A stretch of DNA of 64,000 nucleotides from Rhizobium sp. BT04 (GTDB lineage: Bacteria; Pseudomonadota; Alphaproteobacteria; Rhizobiales; Rhizobiaceae): assembly GCF_030053135.1 (NCBI RefSeq), contig NZ_CP125651.1:310001-374000 (forward strand), given 5' to 3'. A model generated the notes under the pieces. It saw only the letters and a list, made by a program, of their open reading frames with translations, ran no database searches and was not told the DNA's origin. Of the stretch, positions 43,414-51,334 are shown piece by piece. The position numbers and the translations under genes are program-made. The first letter of the stretch is position 1. Every line of letters starts with the position of its first letter.

Positions 43414-44549
43414 TTACCGCTCGAGCCGGGGATGGGTGCAGCGGCCGTCGGCACGCTTTTCTGGTAGACGTTGAAGAGCTTGGCGAAGTCCACCAGGCTG
43501 GCATTGCTGGCGTAGATAATATCGCCGTCCATCATCTGGAAGCGCTGCATCAGCGCCAGATTGGACACGTCCTTCATATTGACTCGGTAAATCACCGGCT
43601 TGCTGCTCACCAAGACCGGCGCGGCAGTCTTGGCATTCACAGCCGCCACCTGCGTATAGACCGGCTGGTTGCGAAGCACATAGAAATTGCTCGCATCGGC
43701 CCGGTCGTCGAGCAGGCCGCCCGCCCGGCCGAGCGCCTGGGCCAGCGTCAGCCTACCCGGCTCGAATTCGAACTCGCCGACGCTCTTGAAGGCGCCGAAG
43801 GCGGTGAAGGTCGGTGAATCCTTGTCGACATAGATCTGGTCGTCCGGCAGCAGATAGACATTCTGCTTGCTGTCGTCGATGACGCGCTGCAGCGGCACGG
43901 TGGCGCGCTGCTTGCCGCGCATCAGCGTCACGGTCGCCGAGCCCGGCGCAGACGATGCGCCGCCGGCCAGTGCGACCGCATCCAGCACGCGCTCCTTGCG
44001 GGCGGTCAGCGGGAAGCGGCCGGCGGACCGCACGTCGCCATTGACGGTGAAGCCGCTGGAAGGCCTGTCGACCACGGTGACGACAGCCTGCGGATTGACG
44101 GCCGACCCCTTCAGGCCGGTGACGATGCGCGTTTGCAGAGCCTCGGTCGAGGAATCCACCACCCGCTGCTTGCCGATGAAGGGAAGCGTCACATTGCCGG
44201 TGGAATCGACGGTGAAGCGGCCGAGATTGAGGGTCTTGCTCTGGGTCGACGAGAAAAGCCCATCCTCGCCGGGATCGAGAATCGTCACGTCGATGACGTC
44301 GCCACGCCGCAGCCTGGTATCGGCAAATCCGCTCGAGCGCATGCTGCTGAGCCCTGTATCAGTGGCCGCATAGGCGAGCGGGGCTGAAGAAACCGGACCC
44401 ATCGGCGCTTCCGACAACCGGACAACAGGAATTCGCTCGTTCGTTTGCGGTGAGGTGGCATTATAGAAACCACCGGCAGTTGGGCCATCGGATGGCCGGG
44501 CACATGCGCTAAGAACTGCGACAAGGACCAACGGCGCCAGCTTTCGCAT
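43410..44549 (-). CDS. Polysaccharide export lipoprotein (Wza/GumB type)
   Basis: From ATG 44549 a 379-residue protein with a lipoprotein signal (MRKLAPLVLVAVLSAC, lipobox LSAC). An upstream ATG at 44567 would put six residues ahead of the signal. The polysaccharide-export domain (about 75-170, RRGDVIDVTILDPGEDGLFS in pattern) is followed by two SLBB-like repeats (VNGDVRSAGRFPLT; AFGAFKSVGEFEF). It would form an outer-membrane channel for exopolysaccharide or capsule. No polysaccharide synthesis genes are in the window. It is convergent with ppkA and their stop codons share the TTAA at 43410-43413. Confidence 0.85.
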   Translation of the reverse strand: MRKLAPLVLVAVLSACARPSDGPTAGGFYNATSPQTNERIPVVRLSEAPMGPVSSAPLAYAATDTGLSSMRSSGFADTRLRRGDVIDVTILDPGEDGLFSSTQSKTLNLGRFTVDSTGNVTLPFIGKQRVVDSSTEALQTRIVTGLKGSAVNPQAVVTVVDRPSSGFTVNGDVRSAGRFPLTARKERVLDAVALAGGASSAPGSATVTLMRGKQRATVPLQRVIDDSKQNVYLLPDDQIYVDKDSPTFTAFGAFKSVGEFEFEPGRLTLAQALGRAGGLLDDRADASNFYVLRNQPVYTQVAAVNAKTAAPVLVSSKPVIYRVNMKDVSNLALMQRFQMMDGDIIYASNASLVDFAKLFNVYQKSVPTAAAPIPGSSGN

Positions 44550-44754
44550 CAGGTATCCTTTTGGCAATGTTGAGAGAATCGAAAATTATCAGCGGTAGGT
44601 GGCCGAGCAATACCAGTTGTACGCGAAAAATCAATTATGACAGCTCAGAGGCAGCCCGCTGTGACTAATTGGCAACCATCTGGCTTTGAGCTGGAACCAA
44701 ATCCTTCGTCAACCTATTCGGTCGAAACGGTTTTGAACCTATTCAGGCAAGCAA

Positions 44755-45002
44755 ATGACCTTGCACATCAAACGAATCTACGAGCCTAGCGTAGACAAAG
44801 ACGGCACGCGCATTCTGGTCGACAGGCTCTGGCCGCGCGGGCTGAACAAGCAGGATGCGGCCGTCGACACATCTGGCTGAAGAATATCGCGCCGGGCCCG
44901 GTGCTGCGCCGATGGTTCGGCCACGATCCGGCCAAGTGGACCGAGTTTCAGCGCCGTTACCGACAGGAACTCGTGCTTCAGCGCTTCCTCGGCAGAGACT
45001 GA
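44755..45002 (+). pseudogene. Broken DUF488 gene
   Basis: From ATG 44755 the frame reads [28 protein letters not shown], the DUF488 opening, then hits TGA after VDTSG. Removing two bases at the ACAC near 44866 restores [32 protein letters not shown], typical DUF488, until a second stop at 45000-45002. The normal C-terminal ~30 residues are absent as well. A frameshift plus truncation makes this a decayed gene. Confidence 0.8.
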
Positions 45003-45153
45003 AGCCTCGGCGGCCAATGCCGATGATACGCCGCTTGCACGGCGTAAAATTTTCCGGGAACCTTTTCGACCGGTCTGCATCCAATGCTCGCTTCCAGAGG
45101 CGCACCACCGTTGCTGGGAGACGTTCCGTCATATGACATTAGGGAGACAGATC

Positions 45154-45675
45154 ATGTTGAAACCAATTCTCGGCACAGCCCTCCTGGCGGCCTCGCTCGG
45201 CACGGCTTCGATGGCCGCCGATGCCAAGCCGACCGACCCGCAGATCGCCCATATCGCCTATACGGCGGGGCACATCGATGTCACCGCCGCAGAGCAGGCG
45301 TTGAAAAAGAGCAAGAATGCCGAAGTCATCGCATTCGCCAAGACCATGGAACGCGACCACAAGGCCGTCAACGAACAGGCGCTCGCCCTCGTGAAGAAGC
45401 TGAAGGTGACGCCTGAGGACAATGCGATCAGCCAGTCCTTATCGACACAGGCAAGCAACGAACTGACGACACTCGGTGCTCTCGACGGCGCGGCCTTCGA
45501 CAAGGCCTATGTCGAAAACGAGGTCGCCTATCACAAGTCGGTCAACTCAGCGCTTGCCGAGGTGCTGATCCCCTCGGCTCAGAACAAGGAACTGAAGTCG
45601 CTGCTGGAAACGGGGCTGACCCTGTTCAAGCAGCATCAGATGCATGCCGAGCATCTTGCCTCGATAATCAAGTAG
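45154..45675 (+). CDS. DUF4142 secreted protein
   Basis: A 173-residue protein from ATG 45154 (AGGGAGA site). An N-terminal signal peptide (LGTALLAASLGTASMAADA) is followed by an all-helical ferritin-like DUF4142 domain: FAKTMERDHKAVNEQALAL and KQHQMHAEHL with histidines spaced as in the family. It is periplasmic, function unknown, often found among stress genes. It is followed after six bases by a cupredoxin gene and then a sigma factor gene, suggesting one operon. Confidence 0.85.
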   Translation: MLKPILGTALLAASLGTASMAADAKPTDPQIAHIAYTAGHIDVTAAEQALKKSKNAEVIAFAKTMERDHKAVNEQALALVKKLKVTPEDNAISQSLSTQASNELTTLGALDGAAFDKAYVENEVAYHKSVNSALAEVLIPSAQNKELKSLLETGLTLFKQHQMHAEHLASIIK

Positions 45676-45681
45676 TCTGCG

Positions 45682-46008
45682 ATGGGTCTGCTCAAGATAT
45701 CGCTGCGGCTTCCGTCGCTGTTGGCGCTGCTTTGGGCAGGCGCCGGCATTGCATCGGCGGGGGAATATCAGCTCACCATCGCGGGCATGAAATTCGCCGC
45801 GCCGCCGGCCGAGCTGCATGTCGGCGATGTGATCGTCTGGCGAAATGATGATATATTCCGGCATACGGCAACGGCTCGCGACAAAAGCTTCGATATCGAC
45901 CTGCCGCCGAAATCGGAAGGCCGCATGACGATCAGCCGGGCAGGAGCGGTCGATTTTTATTGCCGCTTTCATCCCACCATGACGGGTAAACTGGACGTCC
46001 GGCCGTAG
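45682..46008 (+). CDS. Small periplasmic cupredoxin
   Basis: A 108-residue protein with a signal peptide (LLALLWAGAGIASA) and a plastocyanin/amicyanin-like fold. The copper ligands are visible: His in FRHTAT, then Cys, His and Met in FYCRFHPTM. It probably transfers electrons in the periplasm or buffers copper. It lies between the DUF4142 gene and the sigma factor gene. Redox partner unknown. Confidence 0.88.
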   Translation: MGLLKISLRLPSLLALLWAGAGIASAGEYQLTIAGMKFAAPPAELHVGDVIVWRNDDIFRHTATARDKSFDIDLPPKSEGRMTISRAGAVDFYCRFHPTMTGKLDVRP

Positions 46009-46052
46009 GGCCGGGCTCCACCAAAAGACGAGGCAGGCAGGCGGAGATTTTC

Positions 46053-46766
46053 ATGACAGCCATTCCGGTTCCGGTCGCACGACACCGGCCACCTTTATCG
46101 ACGCTCGCCGACGCCGAGCGTGTGCCCCTCGCAAGAAAGGGCGACGAGCCCGCCATCCGTGCCATCGTCCAACGTCACAATCAGCGCCTGTTCCGCACGG
46201 CACGCGCCGTGATCCGCAACGATTGGGAAGCGGAGGATGTCGTGCAGGCCGCTTATGTCAAAGCCTTCACCAATCTGGCGACCTTCCGCGGCGAGGCCGA
46301 GCTTTCGACATGGCTAACCCGGATAACGCTCAACGAGGCGCTGAGCCGCGTGCGCAGTCGCAAGAACACCACCGGGCTTGAGGAAATCGACATGCAGACG
46401 ACATCGCGGGGCGGCGAAATACTTCACTTTCCGTCCTCGCTTTCGGCAGCCGACCCGGAAACCGAGCTGTCGCGGAGCCAGGCGCGCCATCTCCTCGAAC
46501 ATGCGGTCGACGAACTCCCGGACGAGTTTCGCGCCGTCTTCGTGCTGCGCGATGTCGAGGGCATGAGCACCGACGAGGCCGCATCCTATCTCGGCATCAA
46601 ACCCGAGACAGCCAAGACCCGACTGCACCGGGCGCGCAGAATGCTGCGCCAGTCGATCGAAAAACAGCTTTCCGGCGCATTCTCGGCGCTGTTTCCGTTC
46701 GACGGTGCCCGTTGCGCCTTCATGGCCGATCGCGTCGTCGCAGCCCTTCGCCACGAGACGCCCTGA
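46053..46766 (+). CDS. ECF-type RNA polymerase sigma factor
   Basis: A 237-residue sigma-70 family protein. Region 2 (about 40-105) has NQRLFRTARAVIRNDWEAEDVVQAAYVK in pattern, region 4 (about 155-205) has LPDEFRAVFVLRDVEGMSTDEAA and ETAKTRLHRARRML. No anti-sigma gene is adjacent on either side, which is unusual for the class. The short C-terminal extension (CAFMADRVVAAL) has one Cys. It probably directs expression of the DUF4142-cupredoxin operon, but no matching promoter was established. Confidence 0.88.
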   Translation: MTAIPVPVARHRPPLSTLADAERVPLARKGDEPAIRAIVQRHNQRLFRTARAVIRNDWEAEDVVQAAYVKAFTNLATFRGEAELSTWLTRITLNEALSRVRSRKNTTGLEEIDMQTTSRGGEILHFPSSLSAADPETELSRSQARHLLEHAVDELPDEFRAVFVLRDVEGMSTDEAASYLGIKPETAKTRLHRARRMLRQSIEKQLSGAFSALFPFDGARCAFMADRVVAALRHETP

Positions 46767-46821
46767 TGTCTTGCAATTCACACGCCGAACTCGCTCGACG
46801 CCTCAACGGGAGGGGCGACGG

Positions 46822-47034
46822 TTACCCTGCGATTCCTGGCGGCGCGAAACTGGTTTTCAGCGCACCGTTCAATCTGTCGAGCTCGTCCAGGACCTTTTGG
46901 ATCCGCGCGCGCGCCTGGAGCATTTGATCCACCTGCGAATCGCCGGACGGTGTGCCTGCGGCCTCGTGATCGTGATCGTGAAGAGGGGTGTCGGAGACCA
47001 GCGTTGGAAACGGGATAATTTCAGCCATTTGCAT
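46822..47034 (-). CDS. Small unknown protein
   Basis: A 70-residue frame beginning MQMAEIIPFP with a His/Asp-rich run (HDHDHE) and a helical second half (ARARIQKVLDELDRLNGALK). The opening resembles that of small rhizobial proteins of unknown role. No clear ribosome site. It lies alone between the sigma factor and the AraC gene, opposite to the former. It could be spurious. Confidence 0.35.
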   Translation of the reverse strand: MQMAEIIPFPTLVSDTPLHDHDHEAAGTPSGDSQVDQMLQARARIQKVLDELDRLNGALKTSFAPPGIAG

Positions 47035-47299
47035 TCTTATTTCGTTGTGGAGAACAGGAAACTCTCATGTCTCCAGGTCCGATGGCTCAATGGGCTGCGG
47101 TGGTTTCATCGCCGATCAACCAGAACAACTTCGCTTTTCATTTCAATGTGTTGCGTCTTATTCGTATAACACTAAACGCCGCATTAGCCTTAACAAATCC
47201 CTATTTTCACCCGAGCGGCAGCTCAGTTTGCACCTTTGCCGCGCCAAATGGATAGAGATGCGAAATTCGGACAGCTATCAATTCCGAGCAAAGACGGGT

Positions 47300-48340
47300 T
47301 CATTCGGCAAGCGCCATTCGTTGCGAGCGGCTTATCTCGATCTTCCCGGCACCGACGGGATTTTCGCCGATCCGGGAAAGGGTTTGGGATGGCAGTTCGC
47401 CGAAGCGCTTTCGATATTGACCCGAGAAACGGCCGACATGGGTGAAGCCCCATTTCTGCGCAATGGTTCTCACCGATTGATCGGGATGGGCGGATGAAAG
47501 CTCCTGGCGAACGACATCGAGACGGAGATGCTCCAGATAGGCCATGGGCGTCGTCATGCGAAATTTTCGAAAGCCATCCTGCAGGGTACGGGGACTGACG
47601 CCGCACGCGTCGGCGATTTCCTTGAGGGTCATCACCTGGGAAATATTGCCGTGCATGTAGTGGATCGCGCGCTTGACGTGCCATGGAACCGGAGATTTCC
47701 TGTCACGGGAGAACTCCTGCGAATAGTTATGCGGTATGGCATCGATGAGAAGCTCGAGCATAGCTCCGAGGAGATGGCCAAGCGCCCTCGGCGATTTACG
47801 GAGGGTTTCACCCATCAGGCCGTGATGCATGGTCATTGCGAGCAACGCCACGTCCATTCCGGATCCTTGCGACAGATCGATCTCGTTTGCGAAGCGAAGG
47901 CGTCCCCGCAATGAAGCATTCAACCGGGCTTCGATCCGCCGGGCGAATTCGAGGTGGGGCACTCTAAGGCAAAGATGCGTTCTGGGGCCGGCAATACGCA
48001 GTTGACCGTTCGACTGACCGTCGAAGAGGATACCCTGGTTTTGGATGGACGGCAGCTTGCGGTCGGCGACCGTGACCGTTGCGCTTTCCGCCAGCGGAAT
48101 GAGAACCGTGATCGTCTCGGCCGATGCGGGAAAATGGATCGAGAAATCGCCGTCATAGACGCTTGCGATGATCGAGATCCCGCGCGCGCGAACCATGTTG
48201 ATCTGATACTGCGCCTTCCGACTGCCTTCCGGTCTTACGTCTATTCTGCTGTGCAAGCGGGAAAGCGAAGTTGAAAGCTCCTGCAGATCCGTCCCGGCGA
48301 AGGACAGGTGATCGAAGGCGTTCCAACTTGCTTGCGGCAT
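47300..48340 (-). CDS. AraC-family transcription regulator
   Basis: A 346-residue protein from ATG 48340; the frame is open upstream, but that part overlaps the DoxX gene in another frame. The N-terminal ~210 residues form a ligand-binding domain of the AraC_binding_2 kind. The C-terminal ~100 residues have the double HTH: MTLKEIADACGVSPRTLQ and VRTIAQKWGFTHVGRFS...YRKRFGELPSQ. It lies 44 bases behind the DoxX-like gene, so the two are probably co-transcribed. The inducer is unknown. Confidence 0.88.
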   Translation of the reverse strand: MPQASWNAFDHLSFAGTDLQELSTSLSRLHSRIDVRPEGSRKAQYQINMVRARGISIIASVYDGDFSIHFPASAETITVLIPLAESATVTVADRKLPSIQNQGILFDGQSNGQLRIAGPRTHLCLRVPHLEFARRIEARLNASLRGRLRFANEIDLSQGSGMDVALLAMTMHHGLMGETLRKSPRALGHLLGAMLELLIDAIPHNYSQEFSRDRKSPVPWHVKRAIHYMHGNISQVMTLKEIADACGVSPRTLQDGFRKFRMTTPMAYLEHLRLDVVRQELSSAHPDQSVRTIAQKWGFTHVGRFSGQYRKRFGELPSQTLSRIGENPVGAGKIEISRSQRMALAE

Positions 48341-48384
48341 TCCAGGCTTATCCTCACCAATCCTATGTATCGGGTTTGAAGCCC

Positions 48385-48816
48385 TTATCCGCGCGGCGCG
48401 ATCGGTGCCCTCTTGCCGCGGCCCCAGAGAATGAACGCCGAAAGGGCGAGCAGGATGACGTTGAGCGGCAGCGCAGGCGTTTCGCCGCGGGAGACATGAA
48501 AGATCATGGCGGCGATCTGCAGCAGCACGCAGCCGAGCGCAGCGAGCACGCTCAGGCGCGGCTGGATCCGGGTCAGGGCCGGCAAGAGGACGCCCACCCC
48601 GCCCGCAAAATCGATGACGCCCATCAGGCGCAGAAACCATACGGGAACCTCGCCCGGCCAGACCCACATCGCCGCCAGTTGATCGACCGGCATGAAGAAT
48701 TTCATGCAGCCGAACAGGGTAAAGGACGCGAAGATGAGCGCCTGCGCGACCCATAATGCGATCTGGAGCCCTTTTCCCGCGGGCGCGGCAGGCGAGGCGG
48801 TCGCGGCGCTGGACAT
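48385..48816 (-). CDS. DoxX-like membrane protein
   Basis: A 143-residue protein with four predicted membrane helices (for example ALIFASFTLFGCMKFF, VLAALGCVLLQIAAMIF, LNVILLALSAFILW). The MGVIDFAGGVGVLLPAL motif fits DoxX-like proteins. The N-terminus is Ala/Pro-rich. Often linked to redox or quinone stress. It is divergent from the LysR gene at 48920, its likely regulator. Confidence 0.8.
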   Translation of the reverse strand: MSSAATASPAAPAGKGLQIALWVAQALIFASFTLFGCMKFFMPVDQLAAMWVWPGEVPVWFLRLMGVIDFAGGVGVLLPALTRIQPRLSVLAALGCVLLQIAAMIFHVSRGETPALPLNVILLALSAFILWGRGKRAPIAPRG

Positions 48817-48899
48817 TCGAACCTCATGAACACAATGGCGAGCCGAAAAGATACGGCTGGAAGCTCATCGTGAAAACCGTTATATTTTCGAAAAAATTT

Positions 48900-48914
48900 A
48901 TCGATTGGATCGAT
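48900..48914. promoter_or_regulatory. Candidate LysR box between the doxX-like and lysR genes
   Basis: ATCGAT-TGG-ATCGAT is a perfect inverted repeat that includes a T-N11-A motif (T48901 to A48913), the core of LysR-type binding sites. It ends five bases before the lysR ATG and is about 85 bases from the doxX-like start. Binding here would block the lysR ribosome site region and fit autorepression with control of the divergent gene. Confidence 0.45.
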
Positions 48915-48919
48915 GAGAT

Positions 48920-49894
48920 ATGCAGCCCCAGCCGACCTTGGATCAGCTCCAGGTCTTCCTCACCGTGGTCGAGAAAGGCAGCTTTTCAGCCGCCTCCCGT
49001 GCCCTCAACCGAACCCAGTCGGTCGTCAGCTATACGATCGCCAATCTCGAGGCGCAGCTCAGGGTGGCGCTTTTCAGCCGCTCAGGCACCAAGCGGCCGC
49101 AGCTGACCGAGGCCGGCAGATCCGTTCTCGAGGACGCCCGCCGGCTGCTCGGCGATCTCGATCTGATGCGGGCGCGCGTGCAAGCTCTGAGCGACGGCCT
49201 GGAGGCGGAGCTTAATGTCGCGCTGAGTTCCGTCGTGCCGTCGGAGATCGTCGTCGACGTGCTGCGCGCCTTCCGCAGCCACTATCCCACGGTGTCGCTG
49301 AATGTAACGGCCGGCACACCCGGGATGGTCATGGATGCGGTCATCAACAGGAGGGCAGTCGTCGGCTTCGGCGGCACTATGTCGGTCAAAAGCGATCAGA
49401 TCGTTTTCGAAAAGATCGGCCAGCAGGCGATGGTTCCCGTCGCGGCACCGGATCATCCGCTTTCGATGCTGCGGCGGCCGATGACGCTTGCCGACGTACG
49501 GGACGAAACCCAGCTCGTGGTCTTCGACGCCCCGGGGTTGGCGAAGGGCCGGGACTTCAATGTATTCTCCCTCAAGACCTGGCGGGTCAGCGACAATGCG
49601 ACGAAACATCTGTTCATCCGCGGCGGACTGGGCTGGGGCGGACTGCCGGCATCTGTAGCCAAGGACGATGTCGCCGACGGCCGTCTCATCCGCCTCGACT
49701 TTCCTGCCTTCGATCAGCGCGAATTCCCGGTTCACGCGGTCCGCAATATTGCAAACCCGCCGGGGCCTGCGACGAGATGGCTGATCGCAGCGTTCCAGGC
49801 GAGGCTTTCCGGCGAGGACGAAAGCCGAGAGCTGGAGAACAAGGTTTCGAAACCGGCCTTACAGAAACGGGCAGTTGACGGCGCCTCCGGATAA
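48920..49894 (+). CDS. LysR-family transcription regulator
   Basis: A 324-residue protein. The N-terminal winged HTH is TLDQLQVFLTVVEKGSFSAA with ALNRTQSVVSYTIANLE, followed by a coiled linker and an effector-binding domain from about residue 95. The C-terminus is about 20 residues longer than usual and charged. It is transcribed away from the DoxX-like gene with a 103-base shared promoter region that holds a T-N11-A palindrome. Confidence 0.9.
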   Translation: MQPQPTLDQLQVFLTVVEKGSFSAASRALNRTQSVVSYTIANLEAQLRVALFSRSGTKRPQLTEAGRSVLEDARRLLGDLDLMRARVQALSDGLEAELNVALSSVVPSEIVVDVLRAFRSHYPTVSLNVTAGTPGMVMDAVINRRAVVGFGGTMSVKSDQIVFEKIGQQAMVPVAAPDHPLSMLRRPMTLADVRDETQLVVFDAPGLAKGRDFNVFSLKTWRVSDNATKHLFIRGGLGWGGLPASVAKDDVADGRLIRLDFPAFDQREFPVHAVRNIANPPGPATRWLIAAFQARLSGEDESRELENKVSKPALQKRAVDGASG

Positions 49895-50143
49895 ACCATG
49901 GGCGGTGCCGGGCCAACGGGAGTTGCTGCGCACGGTTCCGTGCTGACGATGAAATTGCATCCTCTGCCGTTACAAGCAAAGCAGTTACGGCAAAACCGCA
50001 GCAAATCGCTGCATATCTGCACATCTCTTCCCCCAAAATGCTAGAATTTTCCCGGCTGGCTTCGTAGCCCGTTGCAATTACCCCCGCCTCTGGCTGGATT
50101 GCTGCGTTTTCGCGGTCAGTCCAGGCGCATTTGGAGTGACCGC

Positions 50144-51334
50144 ATGATTGAGACCCGCGACGTGAACGAACGAATGAACACCGCCCTTGATATGGACAGC
50201 CTCCTCATCGACTGGATCGACGTTGAAGGCCGCATCTCCCGCATCAGCGATCGGGAAGCCAGGGAATTGGCCATCGATCCGCGGACGGTGATCGGCATGC
50301 CGCTCGAAAGCGTCTATAGTGGCGTGTCCGCCTCACTGATCCGTGCCGTCGCTCGCGGCGAACGGACTGCCGATCGAAGCTTCCCGGTATGGATGAACTC
50401 CGGTCCCTATGGTGAGATGGCCATGGTGGCGAGTGCGTTCGCAGACGGGCCGAATGGCCTTGCAATCCTCAAGCAGCCGCTGACGCCGCCGACCCTTGGC
50501 ATCGGCGCGGAACTGGTCGAGCGGGTGGAAATCCTGTCGCAAATGATCGGCGCTGCCACCGATGCTTGCTGGTGCATCGAGTTTCTCGAGCCGGTCGATA
50601 CGTCGCTCGCCGAAGAGGAAATCGTCGAGCAGATCTTCCGCAACCGAAGCCGGTGGCGCGCCTGCAACGAGGCCATGTCGCGCCTCTACCGGGTACCCGA
50701 TGACCAGGACTTCAACACGCAGCCGGTTTCCCGTTATTTCCCGGCGACCGAAATCAATCGGCGAATGGTGCGCGATCTCGTCCGCTCCAACTATCGCCTC
50801 GACCGTGCACAGGCCGTGGACAGGCGCCACGACAACAGCGAGATGCTCGTCGAGAACGACTTCCGCGCCGCCGTCAAGGACGGGCTCCTGATCCGGCTCT
50901 GGGGCACGACGCGCGACATCGGAATACACAGAAAGCGCGAGCAGCAGCTTTACGATCGCGCAGAGACGATGCTCGACATCCTGAGCGCCACGCCCGATCC
51001 GATCCTCGTCATATCGGACGACGGGTTGCTGCAGGCGGCAAATCCCGCCGCCGAAACCGCCTGGGGCCGCCCGGTCGACCAGATGCTGGGGCGACCGCTC
51101 CAGCATTTTGTCGAGACCCGCAACGTCCTGGAAAAACTGCTGCAGGCAGCGCTCGAAGAGGAGGAGGCCGGGGACAGCGAATGCGACCTCGTCATCATCT
51201 CGGCGAGCGACAGCAGGGACAGCTGGCGCTTCAGGGCGGCGCGCATCGAGGGAGAGATGCGCCGCTACGTGCTGACGGCGCGGAAAAAACCGAGAAGAAA
51301 GTCGCGCCTCACTGCACAGGAGGCGCTGTCATGA
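50144..51334 (+). CDS. PAS-domain signalling protein without output domain
   Basis: A 396-residue protein from ATG 50144 (GGAG site); the frame extends to a TTG at 50072. An N-terminal PAS-like segment (about 12-100, LIDWIDVEGRISRISDREA), a middle region, and a clear C-terminal PAS domain (about 270-370, LSATPDPILVISDDGLLQA) are visible. No kinase, GGDEF or HTH part is present. The stop overlaps the ATG of the AAA+ regulator as ATGA, so it is likely its sensory partner. Cytoplasmic. Confidence 0.75.
   Translation: MIETRDVNERMNTALDMDSLLIDWIDVEGRISRISDREARELAIDPRTVIGMPLESVYSGVSASLIRAVARGERTADRSFPVWMNSGPYGEMAMVASAFADGPNGLAILKQPLTPPTLGIGAELVERVEILSQMIGAATDACWCIEFLEPVDTSLAEEEIVEQIFRNRSRWRACNEAMSRLYRVPDDQDFNTQPVSRYFPATEINRRMVRDLVRSNYRLDRAQAVDRRHDNSEMLVENDFRAAVKDGLLIRLWGTTRDIGIHRKREQQLYDRAETMLDILSATPDPILVISDDGLLQAANPAAETAWGRPVDQMLGRPLQHFVETRNVLEKLLQAALEEEEAGDSECDLVIISASDSRDSWRFRAARIEGEMRRYVLTARKKPRRKSRLTAQEALS

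Noticed and set aside
44637..44789. 50-codon frame before the DUF488 remnant
   Set aside because: No ribosome site, no recognisable pattern, and it overlaps the start of the DUF488 remnant.
48341..48754. N-terminal extension of the AraC frame up to 48754
   Set aside because: It overlaps the DoxX-like gene in another frame and has no AraC-family counterpart; the ATG at 48340 gives a normal length.
50057..50076. TGGC...TTGC resembling a sigma-54 promoter upstream of the PAS gene
   Set aside because: The GG and GC elements are four bases too far apart for sigma-54, so the match is not meaningful.
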